Position numbers and translations under genes: made by a program. The notes beneath the pieces were generated by a model. It had not been told where the DNA came from. It saw nothing but the letters and a program-made list of their open reading frames with translations, and made no database searches. This document shows, one piece after another, positions 41,274 to 47,607 of a stretch of 47,607 nucleotides of DNA. The DNA is from Faucicola osloensis_B (GTDB lineage Bacteria > Pseudomonadota > Gammaproteobacteria > Pseudomonadales > Moraxellaceae), in the NCBI GenBank assembly GCA_964211495.1, contig CAXORL010000009.1, positions 1-47,607 on the forward strand, written 5' to 3'. The first letter of the stretch is position 1, and the number at the start of each line of letters is the position of its first letter.

Positions 41274-41668
41274 GGTAATAAAATGTCGTCTTATAATAAA
41301 TTTACCTGAATCAATCCTGAGGTAACAATTTGTCGTCCTATTATTTTAAAAATTTTAAGGTAACTAAATGTCGTCTAATAATATATATTTAGATATCTTT
41401 ATTTAAGGTAATTAAACGTCGTCTTATGGGTAATTAAATGTCGTCTTATGGGTAATTAAATGTCGTCTTATGGGTAATTATATGTCGTCTTATAGGTAAC
41501 TAAACGTCGTCTTATAGGTAACTAAACGTCGTCTAATATCTTATATAAGCCTTGGTATAGGCGACTTGCGGCTTGTTTAAAAACTATTAAAAGTATTTAA
41601 AAACATTAAAAACATTAAAAACCTACTTTTCTCATTAAAATAGTGAGGTAATGAAACGTCGTCTTATT
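41274..41668 (+). other. iteron origin of replication (ten 22-bp iterons)
   Basis: Consensus begins GGTAAYTAAAYGTCGTCT and ends TATR. Copies start at 41274, 41321, 41359, 41407, 41429, 41451, 41473, 41495, 41517 and 41647. The six from 41407 to 41538 are in perfect tandem with a 22-base period, two helical turns. An A/T-rich stretch with repeated AAAACATTA units (41575-41625) lies between the tandem block and the last copy and is a good candidate for the melting region. The array is upstream of repB. Confidence 0.93.
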
Positions 41669-41705
41669 TTTTTATCAAAAACAGTAAATAAAATATAGAG
41701 CTTTT

Positions 41706-44085
41706 TTAGCTAACTAATTGATCAGCAATTACTTCTGCTTGATGTAATACGAGTTCTGTAGCTAAAAGCTCCATATCAGGTGGATAACCATATTTCCTGA
41801 GCAAACGTTTTACGACAGTACGAATTTTGTCTCTAGCAGATTCTTTGATTGTCCAATTAACACTTATGTTATTACGAATGGTTGATGTTAAAACAATGGC
41901 AAGTTTTCGCAGTTTATCTTTACCCATGAGTTCTTTGGCACTGTCATTTTCGGCAACCGCAGAGTAAAACGTATATTCAAAATTAGTGAGTTTAAGTTCA
42001 TTGGCTAAATTGTCAGATAGTTTGATTTCTTTGGCTAACTTGATAAGCTCTTCAATTACTTCAGCTGCAGTTAAGACTTTGTTCTGGTAGCCTTTGATAG
42101 CGTTGTTGAGCATGTCCATGAGTTTTTTGCCTTGGGTAACGCTGTGTTGCTCTCGCACTTTTATTTCATCATTCAGTAGTTTTTTAAGAGTTTCTAGAGC
42201 GATGTTTTTGTGTTCATAATCTCGCATTTCTTCCATAAATTCATCAGATAAGATAGAGATGTCGGATTTTTGAATACCAGCGGCATCAAAGATATCGACG
42301 ACCTTTGCGGTCTTTTTTCGTTGTATGATGCTTGGCAATAGCTGGCCCATCGGCTGCCGATGACGTCATAATCAATTTGATGACGCCGTTGTATAAATCA
42401 TCACTGCTCCATGCTGGGCGTAATGCAATTAGCGCATTGTACAAATCCACTGCAATCCGCCGAGACATGGCAACAATCATGCCTTTACCTTGTTTGGCAT
42501 TGGCAAATAGGCGTTGTTCAAAGTGTTGTACGATGTCGGTAGCGACCGCTTGGATACGGTCATGGCTACCGATTAAGGCTTCAGCTTTGACCCATTTGGC
42601 TCGTGCTTGTTGGGTGGCGGTGAGTTCGTCTTCGTTAAATTCTTCATCAAAGTCGGCTATCAATTTTTTGCCTTCGTCACTAATCGCCACTTTGGCAAGC
42701 CGTGATTCATAGAAAATCCGCACCGTTGCCCCATCTTCAACCGCTTGGGAGATGTCGTAAATATCAACATAATCACCAAACACCGCTGGGGTGTTGACAT
42801 CGTTTTTTTCAATCGGTGTGCCTGTAAAGCCTAGATAAGTGGCATTGGGCAAGGCATCACGCAAATATTTGGCAAAACCATAAACCGTGCGTTTGCCTGT
42901 CACGTCGCCAGCATCGTTTTTGACATCGACTTCTTTGGCGGCAAAGCCATATTGCGAGCGGTGCGCTTCGTCGGCGATGACGATGATGTTATGGCGTTCG
43001 GACAGCGTGTCATAGACATTGCTACCGTCTTCTGGCTGGAATTTTTGAATGGTGGTAAAAATGACACCGCCAGAATTGACCTTAATTAGTTCTTTGAGCT
43101 GCTCTCGATCTCCGGCTTGTTTTGGAGATTGCCTAAGCAATTGAATCGATGCCGAGAATATGGCAAAAAGCTGGTCGTCTAAGTCGTTACGGTCGGTCAA
43201 TATAATTACGGTTAGGTTATTCATGGCAAGCACGATTTTGCCTGTATACAACACCATTGACAGGGATTTTCCCGAGCCTTGAGTATGCCAAACGACGCCT
43301 GTTTTTTTGTTGCTAAGATTATTTTCTGGGGTGTCATCCTCATCACTATTTTACTACTCGCTCGGATGGTTGATAATACTGCCTTATTAACCGCATAATA
43401 CTGATGATATGCCGCCATTTTTTTAATATTACTGATGGTGATAATACCGTTTTTGTCTTCGGTTTTGCTGGCTTCAAAGACAATAAAATGCCGTACCATA
43501 TTCAGTAGTGTGACTGGGTTAAGCAAACCTTGAATTAAGACATTAAGTTGTGGCTCGTGGCGGTGGGCTTCTGTATCGCCTGTTTTGGTTTTCCATGCCA
43601 TATAACGGCTAAAATCCGCCGAAAGTTTCCCTGCTTTGGCCTCTAGTCCGTCTGACACCACGCAGAACGCATTGTAGGTAAATAGTTGGTGGATTTGGGC
43701 TTGGTAGGTTTGGATTTGGTTATAAGCCCCTTGAATAGTGACGTTGGCATCGGTGGCTTTTTTTAGTTCGATAACGACAAGCGGAAGGCCATTGATATAC
43801 AAAATAAGGTCAGGTCGGCGTTTAGATTTGCCTTTGGGGCTATCATGGGTGATGGTGAGTTGGTTATGTTGGCTGATACGCTTCAAGGCATTGTTATGGG
43901 GTGAGTTGTGAATTGATGGTAGCGATAGCTTGTAGGACATTGTCTTAGAACAAAACTTGGCTATAGGCTCGTAGGGGTTCGATGCCGTAGAGTTCGATAT
44001 CAACGCCGTAAACGTGGCGATAGCCGATGGCTTAGAGTTTTTCGATAGCCATTTGTTCGATGTCAGATTCGTAGCTTTTGCTCAT
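41706..44085 (-). pseudogene. hsdR: type I restriction enzyme subunit R, multiply broken
   Basis: HsdR cuts and translocates DNA in type I restriction systems. From ATG 44085 the reading is MSKSYESDIEQMAIEKL, stop, AIGYRHVYGVDIELYG, stop, then the nuclease region with RRPDLILYINGLPLVVIELK (PD-ExK). A frameshift near 43290 leads into the motor domain (WHTQGSGKSLSMVLYTGK, VIADEAHRSQYG, YLGFTGTPIEKND), which ends after MTSSAADGPAIAKHH. Another frame change near 42320 joins to the C-terminal part (VVDIFDAAGIQKSDISILSD). Compared with the usual 1000 or so residues, about 250 between the motor and the C-terminus are deleted. hsdM and hsdS are absent from the window. It cannot restrict DNA. Confidence 0.9.
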
Positions 44086-44122
44086 AGGAACATCCGTTTC
44101 TGTTTTTTAAGTTTTGGGAAAG

Positions 44123-44139
44123 TGTGGCAATTTGCCACA
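44123..44139. promoter_or_regulatory. parS-like palindrome 1
   Basis: TGTGGCAATTTGCCACA, 8-base arms with a central T, four bases before the stop of the DUF1016 gene. One of four copies at the borders of the par operon. Confidence 0.65.
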
Positions 44140-44142
44140 GTT

Positions 44143-45126
44143 TTATTTATCTAATTCTAATTCATTCAACATTTTTTCTAATTGATAAACTGCAACGCCA
44201 ATCGGTTGGGGGTTTTGATTGAGTGCATATTCAACCACGACTTCGTTACGACTTTTACAAAGTAACAAGCCTATTGTTGGTGTGTCATGTTCGGTTTTGA
44301 GTTGCCTATCGACTGCAGTCACGTAGAAATTGAGTTGCCCGATATGCTCAGGTTTAAAATCGCCAGTTTTTAATTCGATGACAACGTAACAGCGAAGTTG
44401 CAGATGATAGAAAAGCAAATCGATATAAAAGTCGTCACCACCAACTTCAATATGCCGCTGTTTGCCAACAAACGCAAAACCTGTCCCTAACTCGAGTAAA
44501 AATGCCATAATATGCTGGGTTAAAGCGGTTTCTAATTCTCGTTCATGATAGGCTTCGCTTAAGCTGAGAAAGTCAAAAATATAAGGATCTTTGAAAGTTT
44601 GGGTCGCCAAATCTGAATGTATCTCTGGCAATGTCTGCGAAAAATTATTAACGGCTTGTCCTGTGCGTTCTAGCAAACCGCTTTCTATTTGATGGACTAA
44701 GACATTGCGTGACCAACCATGTTTAATGGCTTTTTGGGCGTACCATAGTCTTGTTTCATTGTCAGAAAATTTATCCAATAATACAAGATTATGACCCCAT
44801 GGTAATAGTGCAACAGCTTGCTGCACTATTTGCTTATCTTGCCATGCTTCGGCAAACTTACGCATATATTTTAGGTTGCGAGTAGAAAAGCCTTTGATTT
44901 CTGGGAATTCGGCGGATAGGTCTTTGGATAGTCTGTCAATAACTTTTGCACCCCAACCTTGTTGGTCTTGACGTTGTAGGATGTTTTGTCCGATTTGCCA
45001 ATATAACAGCACCAGTTCTTGATTAACCGCAAGTATAGCTCGTTGTTGAGATGAGCGAATCTGTGTTTTGAGCTGATTGAGCCAGTCTTGGTAGCTCTGT
45101 TCGCTGGTTTGCGCGGTTAAAGACAT
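44143..45126 (-). CDS. DUF1016 (YhcG-type) PD-(D/E)xK nuclease family protein
   Basis: A 327-residue protein. An N-terminal DUF1016 domain (LYWQIGQNILQRQ, WGAKVIDRLSKDLSAEF, FSTRNLKYMRKFAEAW) is joined to a C-terminal PD-(D/E)xK nuclease-like domain with DDFYIDLLFYH and VVIELKTGDF, which hold the catalytic Asp, Glu and Lys. Relatives are often found near restriction or repair genes and are thought to be DNA nucleases or recombination-promoting; the substrate is not settled. The ATG at 45126 is preferred because the longer frame from 45183 would run through the parS-like site. It follows parB in the same direction, separated by two parS-like copies, and precedes the broken hsdR. Confidence 0.85.
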   Translation of the reverse strand: MSLTAQTSEQSYQDWLNQLKTQIRSSQQRAILAVNQELVLLYWQIGQNILQRQDQQGWGAKVIDRLSKDLSAEFPEIKGFSTRNLKYMRKFAEAWQDKQIVQQAVALLPWGHNLVLLDKFSDNETRLWYAQKAIKHGWSRNVLVHQIESGLLERTGQAVNNFSQTLPEIHSDLATQTFKDPYIFDFLSLSEAYHERELETALTQHIMAFLLELGTGFAFVGKQRHIEVGGDDFYIDLLFYHLQLRCYVVIELKTGDFKPEHIGQLNFYVTAVDRQLKTEHDTPTIGLLLCKSRNEVVVEYALNQNPQPIGVAVYQLEKMLNELELDK

Positions 45127-45151
45127 TGATAATTTTCTCTTGTTTGGAAAG

Positions 45152-45168
45152 TGTGGCAATTTGCCACA
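45152..45168. promoter_or_regulatory. parS-like palindrome 2
   Basis: TGTGGCAATTTGCCACA, upstream of the DUF1016 gene. Copy 3 lies 46 bases away, about four and a half helical turns, a spacing that allows cooperative binding by ParB. Confidence 0.65.
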
Positions 45169-45197
45169 GTTTCGATTTTTCATGATTAGTTAAAAAG

Positions 45198-45214
45198 TGT
45201 GGCAATTTGCCACA
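45198..45214. promoter_or_regulatory. parS-like palindrome 3
   Basis: TGTGGCAATTTGCCACA, 24 bases after the end of parB. Identical to copies 1 and 2. Confidence 0.65.
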
Positions 45215-45238
45215 GTTCTTCTTTTTTGGATAGAAAGT

Positions 45239-46165
45239 TTAAGATGACATATTTTTTGTCATTAACGTTTCGATAAATTGTTCAATCTCAATGCGTTGTT
45301 GTTCGTCTAAATCTTTGGCATTGATTTCGACCACATACTTTTTGCCTTTATGATGAAATTTTCCAATGGGTTTACCTCCTGACAAAATCGGTTTAATGTC
45401 AGGCGCGGCAACTGGTGGACAATAAATTTGTGATTTAAGTTCTTTTAAAGACTCGCTTTGAATAAATTCTGCAATTCTGCCTTGCTCCAACTTACCTAAC
45501 TCTAGTAACTCCCAAACACGACTTAGAACTTCATCAGTTTGTTGTTCAGAAAACTTGAATTGATTCAATACCTGCTTAATGTCATACGCTGCCGAGCGGG
45601 ATAATAATTTTGGCTTGGTAGCGACTTTATTCAAAAATGATGTTGGTAAGTCGTGATAGGCAAGATAGCGGTACATTTCCTTGCGGTCAAGACCGACAGC
45701 TTCAGCAAGACGAGATTTATTGGGAAAATGTTTCTCGATATTACGCAGTGCTTGAGCGATTTCATAATCGCACAAATCTTCACGACTGGCATTTTCGGCG
45801 AGTGCTAAAATGGCAATCTCGCTATCGCTTGCTCGTGACACAATCGCATCGATATGGGTTTTGCCAAGAAGTTCGTGAGCCTTAAAACGGCGTTCCCCTG
45901 CAATCAGCTCATAATCGCCTAAGCCTGTTTCTCGTACGGTAATAGGTTGTAGCAGTCCCATTTCTTTGATGGATTCTGCAAGATTGGCGATTTCTGTTTC
46001 ATCAAATACTGTTCTGGGCTGAAAGGGATTAGACTTGATTTTATCAAGTGGTAATCGTTTTAACTCATTACCGACATCTAAATAGGTCGATTGGTTGGCA
46101 TTGGCATGACGGGCGTTGTTATCTGCCAATTTTTGAGCCAATAATGTTTTTATATCTTTACTCAT
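45239..46165 (-). CDS. parB: ParB/Spo0J-family partition protein
   Basis: A 308-residue centromere-binding CTPase-type protein. Domains: an N-terminal stretch, the ParB/Srx-like domain (KIKSNPFQPRTVFDETEI, LAESIKEMGLLQPITVRE, ELIAGERRFKAHELLG), a helix-turn-helix (SRLAEAVGLDRKEMYRYLAY) and a C-terminal dimer region. It should load on parS, here most likely the four TGTGGCAAWTTGCCACA sites, and work with ParA to segregate plasmid copies. The start overlaps the end of parA by eight bases; I chose the ATG at 46165 since GGAG is six bases upstream, though ATG 46168 and a TTG at 46171 are in frame. No lesion. Confidence 0.93.
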   Translation of the reverse strand: MSKDIKTLLAQKLADNNARHANANQSTYLDVGNELKRLPLDKIKSNPFQPRTVFDETEIANLAESIKEMGLLQPITVRETGLGDYELIAGERRFKAHELLGKTHIDAIVSRASDSEIAILALAENASREDLCDYEIAQALRNIEKHFPNKSRLAEAVGLDRKEMYRYLAYHDLPTSFLNKVATKPKLLSRSAAYDIKQVLNQFKFSEQQTDEVLSRVWELLELGKLEQGRIAEFIQSESLKELKSQIYCPPVAAPDIKPILSGGKPIGKFHHKGKKYVVEINAKDLDEQQRIEIEQFIETLMTKNMSS

Positions 46166-47000
46166 CATCAACTCCTTCAGTAGCCTGGAGTTCTACATCA
46201 GAATTATCTGTTTTGAGGTATAGCTCATTTGCTACCCAAACAGCTAATTTACGAAATTCGCGGGCGACTTTGGAGGAACGGTCGATTTTCTGAATGCTGG
46301 TCTGCGCCATGGCAGCTTGGTTAATTTTGGTACTAGTTGGAATCTTAACTGGAATAAGCTTTCCAATTTGTTCTTTGGCTGAGCTTTCAATCAGTTTACA
46401 GACGGTTTGACGTTCATCATGACGAATCAGTAATGCACCCAGTAAGTTCAGATTAGGATTTATACGATGAATCTTTTGTAGATGACGTGTTAAGTCAGTC
46501 ACGCCATACATACCGTACTGTGATCCCGATTCTATCGGTATAATTAAATTGGTCGCAGCTGCTAAAGCATTACTGGTCAAAAGTTTAAGACTGGGTGGAC
46601 AATCAATCAAAATAACATCATATAAACCTATAAGTGGTGATATTTTGTCACGCAACTCTTCAGAAGGACGCGGTGTGTCTTCTTTTAGCTTATCTTCTGT
46701 CATGCCCAGTGCTAAAGAACCGTAAATTAAAGATACCCCTTCAAGATAAGTATCTTCATAAATCGCAAGGGGTAACTTCTCGGGCTCTGACAATAGTAAT
46801 TCTGCAATAGTCACACTGACTTCACTAGGGTGTTCTTTTCCGATGTGTAGGCTAGCGTTAGCTTGTGGGTCAAGATCAATGACAAGCACGGATGAACCGA
46901 GTTTAGCGAGTTCCGCTGCAAGATTAACCACAGTCGTCGTTTTGCCACAGCCGCCCTTATGGTTAGCAACGGCTATTATCTTAGTGTTTTTATTTATCAT
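46158..47000 (-). CDS. parA: ParA-family partition ATPase
   Basis: A 280-residue Walker-type ATPase. Deviant Walker A KGGCGKTT at 15-22 after MINKNTKIIAVANH, the A' box LVIDLDPQANAS, and Walker B VILIDCPPSL are intact. It has no N-terminal helix-turn-helix, so it belongs to the smaller ParA class (Ib-like by length or chromosomal type), which binds nucleoid DNA and moves ParB-bound plasmids. The ATG at 47000 is chosen because family similarity begins there; the longer frame from 47072 adds a hydrophobic leader of no known role. parA and parB overlap, so they are co-translated. A parS-like palindrome lies 82 bases upstream and could make the operon ParB-regulated. Confidence 0.95.
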   Translation of the reverse strand: MINKNTKIIAVANHKGGCGKTTTVVNLAAELAKLGSSVLVIDLDPQANASLHIGKEHPSEVSVTIAELLLSEPEKLPLAIYEDTYLEGVSLIYGSLALGMTEDKLKEDTPRPSEELRDKISPLIGLYDVILIDCPPSLKLLTSNALAAATNLIIPIESGSQYGMYGVTDLTRHLQKIHRINPNLNLLGALLIRHDERQTVCKLIESSAKEQIGKLIPVKIPTSTKINQAAMAQTSIQKIDRSSKVAREFRKLAVWVANELYLKTDNSDVELQATEGVDDE

Positions 47001-47081
47001 TTGTGTTCGATACCATTTAAAAACGTGTATGATAGTATATAAGATTAGGCAACAAATAGCGATTATTTCCAAATAAAAAAG

Positions 47082-47098
47082 TGTGGCAAATTGCCACA
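47082..47098. promoter_or_regulatory. parS-like palindrome 4
   Basis: TGTGGCAAATTGCCACA, with A instead of T at the centre (the reverse complement of the other copies), upstream of parA. Confidence 0.65.
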
Positions 47099-47125
47099 GT
47101 CATATTTTTTTATTAAGTCATTTTA

Positions 47126-47158
47126 AGTTCAATTTCATTTACAATATGAAATTGAACT
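47126..47158. repeat. 33-bp inverted repeat upstream of the AAA ATPase remnant
   Basis: Arms AGTTCAATTTCAT and ATGAAATTGAACT (13 bp, perfect) with loop TTACAAT, 20 bases before the ATG at 47179. It is placed like an operator. No T run follows, so it is not a typical terminator. Confidence 0.55.
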
Positions 47159-47178
47159 AAATTTAGAATGATTTCCTT

Positions 47179-47435
47179 ATGTATATCCCAATCATCTTCA
47201 TTCAATCTTAGCCACACTTATCACTCAATGCCCTGCCATTATAGTGACAGGCGCCAGAAAATTCGGTAAATCAACCTTGCTCAAGCATATTGCACAGAGT
47301 CAAGGTAAATATTATCAATACATCAACTTTGACGACCCACTACAATTGCCACAAGCAAGTGCTGAGCCGATGTCATTCATGCTCAATCATACAGGCAAAA
47401 CAGAGTTGCTTGCCTTGCCAATCAGCTATCTGTAA
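47179..47435 (+). pseudogene. AAA_14/DUF4143-type ATPase, N-terminal remnant with frameshift
   Basis: ATG TAT ATC CC starts MYIP; with one base missing, the reading passes to the next frame as NHLHSILATLITQCPAIIVT, then GARKFGKSTLLKHIAQSQGK, including the P-loop GARKFGKST. The peptide resembles the start of the AAA_14/DUF4143 family of ATPases with a nuclease-like C-terminus. After QLPQASAEP the similarity fades, and a stop at 47433-47435 ends the frame about 300 residues early. An alternative GTG start at 47244 would lack the strand before the P-loop. The remainder to 47607 has no gene. Confidence 0.7.
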
Positions 47436-47541
47436 CTTTTTGTCAAGGTAAACATTTGCGTAAATTTTGAGTTTTTTTCTGATATCGATAAATTACGAAA
47501 GTCAATTATTATGCACAATTTTTATTTTTTAATATTTTGAA

Positions 47542-47566
47542 TTATCATAACTTTAAGTTATGATAA
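47542..47566. repeat. 25-bp near-perfect palindrome near the window end
   Basis: Arms TTATCATAACTT and AAGTTATGATAA with one central T. It lies in the gene-free last 170 bases and could be an operator for a gene beyond the window edge. Confidence 0.5.
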
Positions 47567-47607
47567 ATTTTATTCACGACAACCTATAATTTATCTTGAG
47601 AATTAAA

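Noticed and set aside
1..47607. CRISPR arrays and rRNA genes
   Set aside because: The only regular direct repeats are the 22-bp iterons upstream of repB, which have no spacers; nothing resembling rRNA was seen.

Overview
The window is AT-rich DNA that looks like most or all of a large Moraxellaceae plasmid (Moraxella- or Psychrobacter-like). That taxon is inferred from the style of the proteins, the IS1016-like and Tn3-type remnants and the codon bias; it is not proven. The replicon evidence is direct. There is a Rep_3-type initiator (40214-41170, minus) with ten 22-bp iterons upstream, and a ParA/ParB pair. Four copies of a 17-bp palindrome around the par operon look like its parS. There is also a relaxase C-terminal fragment with a second mobilisation-type reading frame nested in it.

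Layout. 1-1900: debris, with a Fic C-terminus, a toxin remnant with an intact putative immunity gene, IS256 ends and a 322-bp miniature element with Tn3-type ends. 1908-6806: electrophile/quinone redox island, with three medium-chain and one short-chain dehydrogenase and a LysR regulator. 6807-9785: phage-like debris, a SulP anion transporter and a decayed IS1. 9886-17890: a two-component system, a secreted DUF3761 protein, a Pls/PosA-type membrane NRPS and a phosphopantetheinyl transferase. 17923-28244: a 10.3-kb block bounded by inverted 38-bp Tn3-type ends, carrying modABC and a lipid-metabolism cluster. That cluster encodes a CDP-alcohol phosphatidyltransferase/hydrolase/methyltransferase fusion, a patatin, an SDR, a CdsA-like enzyme and a PAP2/dual-specificity phosphatase.

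28353-38913: scattered metabolic genes (fatty acid hydroxylase, DUF2218, CinA-like, histidine acid phosphatase, acetoacetate decarboxylase-like, MetE-like, alpha/beta hydrolase) separated by remnants of IS3, IS630, IS1016, IS256 and IS5 families and a TonB receptor stub. 39040-47607: plasmid backbone, with a possible pdif site, the mobilisation remnant, repB and iterons, a broken hsdR, a DUF1016 nuclease, parB, parA and a broken AAA ATPase.

The genes fall into separate functional cassettes rather than one pathway. The strongest themes are (1) accretion of gene blocks between orphan Tn3-type 38-bp ends with no Tn3 transposase in the window, (2) a probable unusual phospholipid head-group pathway, (3) a probable cationic homopeptide pathway and (4) a partition system with an unfamiliar palindromic site and a nuclease-family gene in the same operon. 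No rRNA, convincing tRNA or CRISPR array was seen. All family calls come from reading motifs by eye; no database was searched.
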